From: a virus
Direction: 5' to 3' (one strand)
IMG/VR virus record: IMGVR_UViG_3300034104_001181
Coordinates: 1-30,393 of that record
Length of the DNA stretch: 30,393 nt
Positions 1-5,644 of the stretch are shown here, piece after piece (the stretch's first letter is position 1; each line of letters opens with the position of its first letter). The translations under genes were made by a program, and so were the position numbers. The notes beneath the pieces are model-generated. The model was not told where the DNA came from and ran no database searches. It worked only from the letters and a program-made list of their open reading frames with translations.

Positions 1-137
1 GAAACTTGTTACAGGTTTAAAGCAACACCTGATAACTATAGACAATCTTACTTAATACCTAATAGAGAAGAAGATGCTATTAATTGTAGTATGTATTGGG
101 AATACTGTAATAAATGCCATCAATTAAATGGAGTACA
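1..137. repeat. Terminal direct repeat, left copy (circular-genome overlap)
   Basis: These 137 bases recur at 30257-30393 with one difference: G at position 15 against A at 30271. The repeat lies inside one open reading frame that reads continuously from the right end into the left end. This means the window is a circular or circularly permuted genome opened inside a gene, or a genome with short terminal redundancy. The mismatch changes AGG to AGA, both Arg, so it looks like genuine population variation rather than a random error. The circular unit would be 30,256 bp. Confidence 0.93.
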
Positions 138-180
138 CAAAATAAGTTGTTCAACACAAAAAATAGAAATAAGATTATGA
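1..180 (+). CDS. Small cysteine-rich phage protein, 3' part (5' part at 30212-30393)
   Basis: This is the end of a gene that begins at ATG 30212 and crosses the genome junction; the frame at base 1 is in phase (GAA ACT TGT). Joined, the protein has about 74 residues, starts MADIAMCRDVLCKSKETC and is rich in cysteines: C7, C12 and C18 early, then a later group containing C-N-K-C-H. The N-terminal C-x4-C-x5-C-Y-R-F pattern resembles a small family common in tailed phages whose function is unknown to me; the cysteines suggest a small metal-binding fold. The stop TGA (178-180) overlaps the ATG at 177 of the next gene, so the two are probably translationally coupled. Confidence 0.8.
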   Translation, partial: ETCYRFKATPDNYRQSYLIPNREEDAINCSMYWEYCNKCHQLNGVHKISCSTQKIEIRL

Positions 181-320
181 CAGCAAAAGAAAAACAAAAG
201 CAATCAGATCTACAAAGAATAAAAAGAGTAATAAACTTTTACTATAATAGAGGATGCAATAAAGAATCAGTAAACGATTTATATAGAAAGATACTTAAAC
301 AAAAATTAAATAAACTATGA
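177..320 (+). CDS. Small basic hypothetical protein
   Basis: The protein has 47 residues, is lysine/arginine-rich and probably helical (MTAKEKQKQSDLQRIKRV...). I chose the ATG at 177 because it overlaps the upstream stop as ATGA. A longer frame from ATG 114 would run out of phase across the end of the junction gene. The C-terminal part (NFYYNRGCNKESVNDLYRKI) looks like a small helical DNA-binding or adaptor module, but I do not recognise a family. Its stop TGA overlaps the ATG of the next gene (317), so 177, 317 and the junction gene form a tight small-gene cluster leading to the terminase operon. Confidence 0.65.
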   Translation: MTAKEKQKQSDLQRIKRVINFYYNRGCNKESVNDLYRKILKQKLNKL

Positions 321-448
321 AAAATATAGAACAATACATTTTACTTTCAGTTTTAGGAATAGTAGTTATACTTGGATTAGCTTTAATAGTTACTTTGTAC
401 TTAGCTATATCAGAACAAATAAAGATTAAATCTAATTATAGAAAATGA
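317..448 (+). CDS. Small single-pass membrane protein
   Basis: This 43-residue protein (MKNIEQYILLSVLGIVVILG...) has one strongly hydrophobic segment at residues 8-31, followed by a basic tail ending KIKSNYRK. The charge pattern suggests that the C-terminus stays in the cytoplasm. It starts with ATG overlapping the previous stop (ATGA). The function is unknown; small single-pass proteins of this kind in phages can be holin-like, superinfection-exclusion or inhibitor proteins, but nothing here decides between these. It is supported by the clean overlap and the coherent membrane segment. Confidence 0.6.
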   Translation: MKNIEQYILLSVLGIVVILGLALIVTLYLAISEQIKIKSNYRK

Positions 449-466
449 TTTAACAATTAGCTATTT

Positions 467-485
467 ATATTATTTTTAAATAAAC
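467..485 (+). promoter_or_regulatory. AT-rich structural-gene leader motif (copy 1)
   Basis: ATTATTTTTAAATAAAC resembles the leader TTAATTTTTAAAATAAAA found in front of other structural genes (about 2845, 9851, 10694, 11791 and 14087). Here it lies about 20 bp before the terminase small subunit ATG at 506. It may be a translation-initiation leader, as Bacteroidetes genes use A-rich upstream regions rather than Shine-Dalgarno sites, or part of a late promoter. Confidence 0.4.
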
Positions 486-505
486 AATAGTTGATTTTTA
501 TTGAT

Positions 506-802
506 ATGGAAAAGATAGATAAAAGAAAGTTCAATGGTGGTAACAGTACCAAGTCAAATGGAGCTGATAAAAGAAAGAACGAATATCGTACAGCATTAGA
601 ACAAGCTGCAACTGTAGAAGATGTAATACAGGTAATTAAAATGGTACATACTAAAGCAGTAAGTAAACAAGATATAAAAGCAGCTCAATTATTCTTAGAA
701 TACTATTTAGGAAAACCAAATCAAAGTATTGATATTAACTCTAGCGAAGGGTTTAATATTGACTTTAGAAATCTATTTACTTTTAATGATTCAAATAAAT
801 AA
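506..802 (+). CDS. terS: Putative terminase small subunit
   Basis: This 98-residue protein lies directly upstream of the large terminase and overlaps it by 17 bp. It would bind phage DNA at the packaging site and hand it to the large subunit. The N-terminus is basic (KIDKRKFNGGNSTKSNGADKRKN). The middle is helical, and its segment DIKAAQLFLEYYLGKP matches the 'Ala-rich helix then lGkP' pattern I know from small terminase proteins of many phages. I chose ATG 506 over an in-frame TTG at 491. The assignment rests on position plus this weak motif; the protein is short for a full TerS. Confidence 0.7.
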   Translation: MEKIDKRKFNGGNSTKSNGADKRKNEYRTALEQAATVEDVIQVIKMVHTKAVSKQDIKAAQLFLEYYLGKPNQSIDINSSEGFNIDFRNLFTFNDSNK

Positions 803-1994
803 CAAGTATCGAGTTATCGGTGAAGCTGATAGTAGATATTTTGTAGTTACAGGTGGTAGAGGATCTGGTAAATCTTACTCAGTGAATCTACTACTTACTA
901 TGCTTACTTATGAAGCAGGTCACACAATACTATTTACAAGATACACTTTAACATCAGCTTATATTTCTATCATACCTGAGTTTATAGATAAAATAGAAAC
1001 GCTAGGGTTACATAACGACTTTCACATAACGAAAGAAGAAATAGTAAATCTAAGAACTGGTAGTAAGATATTATTTAAAGGAATTAAAACAAGTAGTGGA
1101 GATCAAACAGCAAACCTTAAATCTTTACAAGGTGTTACTACTTGGGTACTAGATGAAGCAGAAGAACTAGTAGATGAAGATACTTTTGATAAAATAGATT
1201 TGTCTATTAGAAGCAAAGACAAACAGAATAGAGTTATTTTAATACTTAACCCAACTACAAAAGAGCATTGGATATATAAACGCTTCTTTGAAAGTAAAGG
1301 TATACAAGAAGGAAGTAATATAACTAAACAAGATACTACTTACATACACACAACTTATTTAGATAACTTAGATAATCTTTCGGAATCTTTTATAACTCAA
1401 ATAGAAGATATAAAGAAACGCAGACCTGAAAAGTTTAAACATCAAATCGAGGGTGGCTGGTTACAAAAAGCAGATGGTGTTATCTTTAATAATTGGAGTA
1501 TCGGTAAATACGAACACGTAGGAAAAACTGTCTGGGGACAAGATTTCGGTTTCAGTAATGATCCAACAACTTTAATAGAATGCAATATAGACGTTTCTAA
1601 CAAACGAATTTATATTAATGAATGCTTTTACTTACCTAACCTTACAACATCGCAGATATTCAATTTAAATAAGCAATACGTTAACGATGGACTTATAATA
1701 GCAGATAGTGCAGAGCCAAGATTAATAACTGAGTTAGCACAATCAGGTTTAAATATTACTCCTGCAATTAAAGGACCAGGATCTGTTACATACGGAATAA
1801 GTTTATTACAAGATTACGATTTAATAATAACACCTGAATCAGTTAACTTAATTAAAGAGTTAAACAATTACGTTTGGTTAGAAAAGAAATCAAACACTCC
1901 AATCGATGCGCACAATCACCTTTTGGACGGACTCAGATACGCTGTTAGTTATCAATTAGAGAATAAGCACAAAGGTAACTATTACGTTTACTAA
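786..1994 (+). CDS. terL: Terminase large subunit (packaging ATPase and nuclease)
   Basis: This 402-residue motor protein pumps DNA into the prohead and cuts it. The ATPase domain has Walker A GGRGSGKS at about residues 23-30, Walker B TWVLDEAEE with D123-E124, and a coupling motif ILILNPT. The RNase H-like nuclease domain shows its three acidic sites in WGQDFGFSNDPTT, IIADSAEPRLI and DAHNHLLDGLRYAV. Length and motif order fit the Terminase_3/6 type. I start it at ATG 786 (MIQINNKYRV); an in-frame TTG at 729 would add residues lying out of frame over the small subunit. The 3' end overlaps the next ATG by one base (TAATG). Confidence 0.95.
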   Translation: MIQINNKYRVIGEADSRYFVVTGGRGSGKSYSVNLLLTMLTYEAGHTILFTRYTLTSAYISIIPEFIDKIETLGLHNDFHITKEEIVNLRTGSKILFKGIKTSSGDQTANLKSLQGVTTWVLDEAEELVDEDTFDKIDLSIRSKDKQNRVILILNPTTKEHWIYKRFFESKGIQEGSNITKQDTTYIHTTYLDNLDNLSESFITQIEDIKKRRPEKFKHQIEGGWLQKADGVIFNNWSIGKYEHVGKTVWGQDFGFSNDPTTLIECNIDVSNKRIYINECFYLPNLTTSQIFNLNKQYVNDGLIIADSAEPRLITELAQSGLNITPAIKGPGSVTYGISLLQDYDLIITPESVNLIKELNNYVWLEKKSNTPIDAHNHLLDGLRYAVSYQLENKHKGNYYVY

Positions 1995-2146
1995 TGACTT
2001 ACGGAGAAATAATAGCAGTAATACAATGCTACATACATCATAGCACAGGAAAAGAAGTACAAATCAATTTACCTAGAACTGTAGGTGAGATTAAGAAGAT
2101 GAAAGCTATGTACGAAGTATCTATTAAAATGTTAAAGTTTTGTTAA
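1994..2146 (+). CDS. Small hypothetical protein
   Basis: This protein has 50 residues (MTYGEIIAVIQCYIHHSTGK...), starting at the TAATG overlap with the terminase stop. I do not recognise it. The frame ends in codons for K-M-L-K-F-C followed by TAA, which lie inside the first two TGTTAAAG operator-like repeats, so coding and regulatory sequence share the same bases here. The one-base overlap with terL implies translational coupling. Confidence 0.65.
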   Translation: MTYGEIIAVIQCYIHHSTGKEVQINLPRTVGEIKKMKAMYEVSIKMLKFC

Positions 2147-2159
2147 AGAAATGTTAAAG
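2130..2159 (+). promoter_or_regulatory. Operator-like array O1: three TGTTAAAG elements, 11-bp period
   Basis: TGTTAAAG occurs at 2130-2137, 2141-2148 and 2152-2159, exactly one 11-bp step apart, so all copies face the same side of the helix. The last copy starts 33 bp upstream of the -7 box of P1. The same tandem element at the same period precedes promoters P2, P3 and the minus-strand P4. Confidence 0.7.
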
Positions 2160-2162
2160 TTT

Positions 2163-2192
2163 TTTTAGTTTAAAATATTGTTTGTAGTTTTA
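2163..2192 (+). promoter_or_regulatory. Promoter P1 (Bacteroidetes type, weak match)
   Basis: TTTT at 2163-2166, an 18-bp spacer and TAGTTTTA at 2185-2192 match the TTTG-N18-TATATTTG of P2 and P3 with deviations. The placement is fixed mainly by the leader that follows, CATAATTAAAAACAAA then ACTATGAAA, which is nearly identical at P2 (22251) and similar at P3. It drives the gene at 2216 and probably the tail operon. Confidence 0.5.
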
Positions 2193-2215
2193 CACCATAA
2201 TTAAAAACAAAAACT

Positions 2216-2317
2216 ATGAAAACATTTATTAAATTCTTTTTACAGAACAAAAGACCACAGCTTACATTTGCTTATTTAGTTTTAATCTATGTAATAATTC
2301 AAATAGCAAGAATATGA
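2216..2317 (+). CDS. Small single-pass membrane protein (first gene of P1 unit)
   Basis: This protein has 33 residues: a basic N-terminus (MKTFIKFFLQNKRPQ) and one hydrophobic helix (LTFAYLVLIYVIIQIARI). It is the first ORF after promoter P1, and its stop TGA overlaps the next ATG (2314). There is no recognised family. The preceding leader is shared with the first genes of P2 and P3, so these leaders appear to be optimised translation starts. Confidence 0.55.
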   Translation: MKTFIKFFLQNKRPQLTFAYLVLIYVIIQIARI

Positions 2318-2544
2318 TAGATCCTACAGAAACTTGGACAGGTGATTGGGAGTATAGCAACGAAAGAAACTTCTGGCACAATCAGGACTTCGAAAGTGAT
2401 GAAGCTAAGATATATGTTAAAGAACTTGAAGCTAAAATATCTAGCACTAAAAAAGAACTAACTAAGCTTAAAGATTATTTTAAAACAACCAATCAAATAC
2501 TATTGACTAATGAACTTGAAGGAATACTTAAAAGATTACAATAA
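2314..2544 (+). CDS. Hypothetical coiled-coil protein
   Basis: This is an acidic 76-residue protein. The first 25 residues are rich in Trp/Tyr/Asp/Glu (ETWTGDWEYSNERNFWHNQD). A predicted coiled coil covers about residues 28-75, with repeated Leu/Ile and Lys (KELEAKISSTKKELTKLKDY). It starts by ATGA overlap with the small membrane protein. I do not recognise a family; position between terminase and tail genes and its small size suggest an accessory role. Confidence 0.7.
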   Translation: MIDPTETWTGDWEYSNERNFWHNQDFESDEAKIYVKELEAKISSTKKELTKLKDYFKTTNQILLTNELEGILKRLQ

Positions 2545-2548
2545 AACA

Positions 2549-2767
2549 ATGGAAGCTTTTAAATGGTGTATAGAGAATGGTATTACTATTTACCCTATTT
2601 GCTTACAAGATTATTATATGGAAGGCAAAAGAAAGATAAACAAAGTAAAGATAGAAATAAATATAAACGGAAGTAAGTTACAAGGTAAACAGATATATAA
2701 GCAGGATCAGGAACTGCATAATAAAATAAGCGAATTATATTTGCATTATAAAAACAGAGCTTCATAA
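2549..2767 (+). CDS. Hypothetical protein
   Basis: This is a basic 73-residue protein beginning MEAFKWCIENGITIYPICLQ. I prefer ATG 2549, four bases after the previous stop and preceded by the A-rich leader ATAAAACA. An upstream in-frame ATG (2510) would overlap the preceding gene by 35 bp and is the alternative start. The segment YPICLQDYYMEGKRKINKVKI, then a basic 'K-I-Y-K-Q' stretch and a helical end, has no family I recognise. It closes the P1 unit: a strong hairpin terminator follows at 2795. Confidence 0.65.
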   Translation: MEAFKWCIENGITIYPICLQDYYMEGKRKINKVKIEININGSKLQGKQIYKQDQELHNKISELYLHYKNRAS

Positions 2768-2794
2768 TTAGTAGGTTAAATTTTGTTTGGTTAG

Positions 2795-2820
2795 GGTAGT
2801 CAGAAATGGCTACCTTTTTT
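2795..2820 (+). terminator. Intrinsic terminator
   Basis: GGTAGTCA, loop GAAA (a GNRA tetraloop) and TGGCTACC form an 8-bp stem including one G-T pair, followed by six T. It ends the small-gene unit before the tail operon. The GGTAG...CTACC stem recurs in four of the other terminators of this genome. Confidence 0.88.
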
Positions 2821-2844
2821 GCTTTATACAAATAGCTTAAATAA

Positions 2845-2862
2845 TTATTTTTAAAATAAAAT
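2845..2862 (+). promoter_or_regulatory. AT-rich structural-gene leader motif (copy 2)
   Basis: ATTATTTTTAAAATAAAAT ends immediately before the tail chaperone ATG at 2863. It is nearly identical to the leaders at 9851, 10694 and 14087. Confidence 0.5.
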
Positions 2863-3549
2863 ATGCAACTACAAATAACTATACCAACTTCTTTAAACGA
2901 AATTACCTTAGAGCAATATCAAAGGTTTGTATCTATTATGGAGAACAATCCTGAAAGTGATTTTGTACAGCAAAAGATGATAGAGATATTTTGTAATGTA
3001 CCTTTAAAGTTAGTTCCTACAATTCCTTTAAAAGAAGTTAACGAAATTATAGCTTTACTAAACGAAATGTTTAATGCAGAATATAAACTTAAACCTATAT
3101 TTAAACTGGGTAATACTAACTTTGGTTTTATTCCTAACTTAGATGAAATTAGTTTAGGTGAGTTTAGTGATTTAGATGCTTACTTTGGTAAGTGGGATAA
3201 GATGCATAATGCTATGGCTGTATTATATAGACCAATAGTAGAAAAGTATAAAGATAAATATAATATAGAAGATTATAACGGAAGTATTACTTACTGTGAT
3301 GTAATGAAACAGATGCCAATGGATGTAGTAATGGGTGCTATGGTTTTTTTTTACAATTTAAGCAGCGAGTTAATAATCAGTTCCCTGAATTATTTGGAGA
3401 AGAATCCTCAGGTACAAGCTATGATAGACAAGCACAATTTGGAGCAAAATGGGGATGGTATTCATCTTTCTATGCTTTATCTAAAGGAGATGTTAGAAGA
3501 TTTGATGAAGTTTCCAAATTACGATTATATGCAGCCCTTACATTCCTAA
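2863..3549 (+). CDS. Tail assembly chaperone, short form (gpG-like)
   Basis: This 228-residue protein is the unshifted product. It should help the tape measure protein and tail tube assemble and is not part of the virion. The N-terminal half (residues 1-160) is mixed and contains KMHNAMAVLYRPI and MPMDVVMGAMVFF, a pattern I associate with tail chaperones of Bacteroidetes phages. At codons GTT TTT TTT TAC (3343-3354) the sequence is slippery. Without a shift the chain continues YNLSSELIISSLNYL to the stop at 3549; with a -1 shift it gives the long form ending at 3608. The terminator and leader motif just upstream suggest that it begins a transcription or translation unit. Confidence 0.78.
   Translation: MQLQITIPTSLNEITLEQYQRFVSIMENNPESDFVQQKMIEIFCNVPLKLVPTIPLKEVNEIIALLNEMFNAEYKLKPIFKLGNTNFGFIPNLDEISLGEFSDLDAYFGKWDKMHNAMAVLYRPIVEKYKDKYNIEDYNGSITYCDVMKQMPMDVVMGAMVFFYNLSSELIISSLNYLEKNPQVQAMIDKHNLEQNGDGIHLSMLYLKEMLEDLMKFPNYDYMQPLHS
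3344..3352 (+). other. Putative programmed -1 ribosomal frameshift site (nine T)
   Basis: In frame the bases read GTT TTT TTT TAC, which contains the X XXY YYZ heptamer T TTT TTT. Slipping back one base gives TTA CAA as the next codons and opens 85 codons with no stop. The frame is closed upstream by a TGA near 3297 and has no good start, so it can only be reached by frameshifting (or by an indel in the T run). Confidence 0.75.
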
Positions 3550-3608
3550 CTTTTGAAAAAGAAAAACAAGATATAGAAACACAAATGCTAAAACGAAATG
3601 GTATATAA
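3351..3608 (+). CDS. Tail assembly chaperone, frameshifted C-terminal domain (gpT-like)
   Basis: This is the extension reached by -1 slippage, giving a fusion of about 248 residues (163 from frame 0 plus 85). Its protein reads LQFKQRVNNQFPELFGEE, then FGAKWGWYSSFYALSKGD, VRRFDEVSKLRLYAALTFL and TFEKEKQDIE. That run is highly protein-like and matches a pattern I know from Bacteroidetes-phage tail proteins (F-x-W-G-W-y-x-s-i-y-a-L-a-K-G-D, then F-E-K-E-K). For about 200 bp both frames code. The fusion ends 11 bp inside the next gene. In lambda the corresponding gpG-T binds tail tube and tape measure; that role here is inferred. Confidence 0.8.
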   Translation, partial: LQFKQRVNNQFPELFGEESSGTSYDRQAQFGAKWGWYSSFYALSKGDVRRFDEVSKLRLYAALTFLTFEKEKQDIETQMLKRNGI

Positions 3609-4020
3609 TTTAATACAAACTATTAAGGATGCTTTATTAGCAGAACCTTTTTGTAACACAGTAACTGAAGGAGATATATTTCAAGTTGATTTAAACAAAC
3701 GCACTATATTTCCTTTAACTCACATTATGGTTAATTCTTCAACGCATCAAGGTAATGTTATTTCATTTAACGTTACAATGCTTTGTATGGATATGATAAA
3801 CCAAAAGGAATCAGATAACAAAGTAGATATTTGGAATACTCAGCACTTATTAGCTACAAGGGTTTTAGATTTACTTAATAGAGGTGATTTAAGAGATAGT
3901 ACTTACGAGTTAACAGGTAACCCAAGTTATGAGCCTTTTACAGAAAGATTTGAAAACGATCTAGCAGGTTGGGCAGTTACATTTGATATATTAGTTAGAA
4001 ACGATATGAGCATATGTTAA
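3598..4020 (+). CDS. Putative tail terminator / minor tail protein
   Basis: This 140-residue protein begins MVYNLIQTIKDALLAEPFCN. The opening 'short helix, then F-x-N-T-V-T-E-G-D-I-F-Q-V-D-L' and the later strand-rich body with R-F-E-N-D-L-A-G-W-A-V-T-F-D fit the small alpha/beta proteins that sit next to the head-tail joining genes of siphoviruses and cap the tail tube. Position between the chaperone and the gp10-like protein supports this. It overlaps the frameshifted chaperone by 11 bp and the next gene by 7 bp. The role is inferred from order and shape. Confidence 0.6.
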   Translation: MVYNLIQTIKDALLAEPFCNTVTEGDIFQVDLNKRTIFPLTHIMVNSSTHQGNVISFNVTMLCMDMINQKESDNKVDIWNTQHLLATRVLDLLNRGDLRDSTYELTGNPSYEPFTERFENDLAGWAVTFDILVRNDMSIC

Positions 4021-4526
4021 AAACAGATGAAGTATATAAATACTTAAATAACTTTGCTAAATATGTTATACAGCAATCTAGGAGTAACTTAACTAAGCAA
4101 GATAAGAATGTAAATAAAAAACTTTATGATAGCTTAGATGCAGAAATAGAAGTAGGTGCTAATAGTTTTAGGTTAGAATTTTTAATGGAAAACTATGGTG
4201 TATTCCAGGATCAAGGTGTTAGTGGTACACAAAGAAAATATGATACACCATTTAGCTATAAATCTAAAATGCCACCTGCAAAACCTATTACTGATTGGGT
4301 GGCTAAAAAAAGATTTCAATTTAGAAAAGCAGATGGTAAATTTATGAGTTACCAGCAAACAAGTTATTTAATAAGAAGTAGTATATTTAAAAAAGGTATA
4401 AAACCAAGTTTGTTTTTTACCAAACCATTTGAAGCAGCGTTTAAAAACTTACCAGATAAATTAGTAGATAAGTTTGGTTTAGATATAGAAAAATTAATAG
4501 AACATAGTTTAAAAGATATAAAATAA
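4014..4526 (+). CDS. Tail completion / neck protein (HK97 gp10-like)
   Basis: The protein has 170 residues. A helical N-terminal region (residues 1-45, KYLNNFAKYVIQQSRSNL) is followed by LEFLMENYGVFQDQGVSGTQ, the characteristic 'Y-G-x-[FY]-x-D-x-G-x-x-G' segment of gp10-like head-tail joining proteins. It also has KPSLFFTKPFEAAFKNLPD. Such proteins connect the tail to the neck of the capsid. It overlaps both neighbours: 7 bp upstream and one base downstream (ATAATGG). The family call is good; the exact role in this virion is inferred. Confidence 0.72.
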   Translation: MLKTDEVYKYLNNFAKYVIQQSRSNLTKQDKNVNKKLYDSLDAEIEVGANSFRLEFLMENYGVFQDQGVSGTQRKYDTPFSYKSKMPPAKPITDWVAKKRFQFRKADGKFMSYQQTSYLIRSSIFKKGIKPSLFFTKPFEAAFKNLPDKLVDKFGLDIEKLIEHSLKDIK

Positions 4527-5644
4527 TGGAAGTATTTAATTGTAGAAGTCCTTATATAGTTTCGATAAATGAAGCATCAACACAAATAGAAACTAAGTTA
4601 GAGCTTTTTATTTGGAATTTTAATGAAACAGAGCCAACAACACCTACTAAAGTTTTACAAAAAACAAGGTTTAGCGACACACAATATATTAATCATTATA
4701 ATATATCACCTTTTGTATATGATTTAATTTTACCTTATAATATTAATTCATCAGTATATAATGTAAAATATCTTACATATTATAAAGATGAAGGAGATAC
4801 TGAATTTACTTATATTAGTACTTATAATCTTTTAAGTGTTAATGGATATAGTGAATATAATGAAGGAACAAACGCTATTAAAACTATTAATGAAGGAGCA
4901 TTACCATTATTAAACCCTGATATAAATCGTTATATAAATTATTATAGAGCAGGTGGATCTTTATATGAGCCAACTATAGATGTAATATTTGATTTTACAG
5001 TTTATGATAGATATAGAGTTACTATTGAAAGTGGAGAATATGGAAATGTTACTTATATAGATGCAGGAGATTATGATACTGATTATGCTGTTAGTAGCTT
5101 TTATATGAGTGCAGCAGGAGTGCCTGAAGTTGCAAATGGAAATGATTTTATTATTGAATATCGTTATGAAGGTAATTATTATGAATTGGTAAGATATACT
5201 TTAACTCCTATATGTGAAACTAAATATACTCCATATATTTTAGATTTTGTAAATAATTGGGGTGGTTTACAAAAAATTACTTTATTTAAAAATAGCACTA
5301 AAACTATTGATGTAAAAGGATCTGATTATAATACAAATACTTTTACAAGTGGTTATCCAAATTATGATGCTCAATTAGGACAAAAAAGAATATTTAATAA
5401 AAACGGAACTACTACAATAAAATGTAATACAGGTTGGATAAAAGAAATTGAAAATGCTAATATTAAAGATATAATGTTATCTGAATATTTATATCTTAGG
5501 TCAGCAGATTCAGGTTTAAGTTTTGCAGCAGCTGTTACTTTAAAAAATAGTTCTATGTTAATGAAAACGCATTTAAACGAAAAAGTAATTAACTATGAGT
5601 TAGAGTTTGAAGTAGCAAATAGTTTAATAAACAATGTAGTATAA
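4526..5644 (+). CDS. Tail-tip protein of a Bacteroidetes phage family
   Basis: This is a 372-residue, beta-rich protein with no signal or membrane segment. The C-terminal half has a signature I know from Bacteroidetes phages: CETKYTPYILDFVNNWGGLQ, then GYPNYDAQLGQKRIFNKNGT, CNTGWIKEIENANIKDIMLSE and MKTHLNEKVINYELEFEVA. It sits beside the next, larger tail protein and upstream of the tape measure. In related phages such proteins lie at the distal tail; that location is inferred. The stop overlaps the start region of the next gene. The middle part (residues 130-240) is less conserved-looking and Tyr/Asp-rich. Confidence 0.65.
   Translation: MEVFNCRSPYIVSINEASTQIETKLELFIWNFNETEPTTPTKVLQKTRFSDTQYINHYNISPFVYDLILPYNINSSVYNVKYLTYYKDEGDTEFTYISTYNLLSVNGYSEYNEGTNAIKTINEGALPLLNPDINRYINYYRAGGSLYEPTIDVIFDFTVYDRYRVTIESGEYGNVTYIDAGDYDTDYAVSSFYMSAAGVPEVANGNDFIIEYRYEGNYYELVRYTLTPICETKYTPYILDFVNNWGGLQKITLFKNSTKTIDVKGSDYNTNTFTSGYPNYDAQLGQKRIFNKNGTTTIKCNTGWIKEIENANIKDIMLSEYLYLRSADSGLSFAAAVTLKNSSMLMKTHLNEKVINYELEFEVANSLINNVV

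Noticed and set aside
114-176. Longer start of the gene 177-320
   Set aside because: It would run out of frame across the end of the junction gene; the ATGA overlap at 177 is typical of this genome.
729-785. TTG start that would extend the large terminase by 19 residues
   Set aside because: The added residues overlap the small subunit in another frame and do not look like a terminase start; ATG 786 gives the usual distance to Walker A.
2595-2831. 78-residue minus-strand frame over the 2549 gene and terminator
   Set aside because: It crosses a hairpin terminator and has no minus-strand promoter box; the plus-strand gene has the better start and spacing.
3344-3352. The nine-T run as a simple sequencing indel
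   Set aside because: Possible, but the unshifted frame also continues as a plausible protein of 65 residues, so programmed slippage explains both frames; kept as the alternative in the finding.
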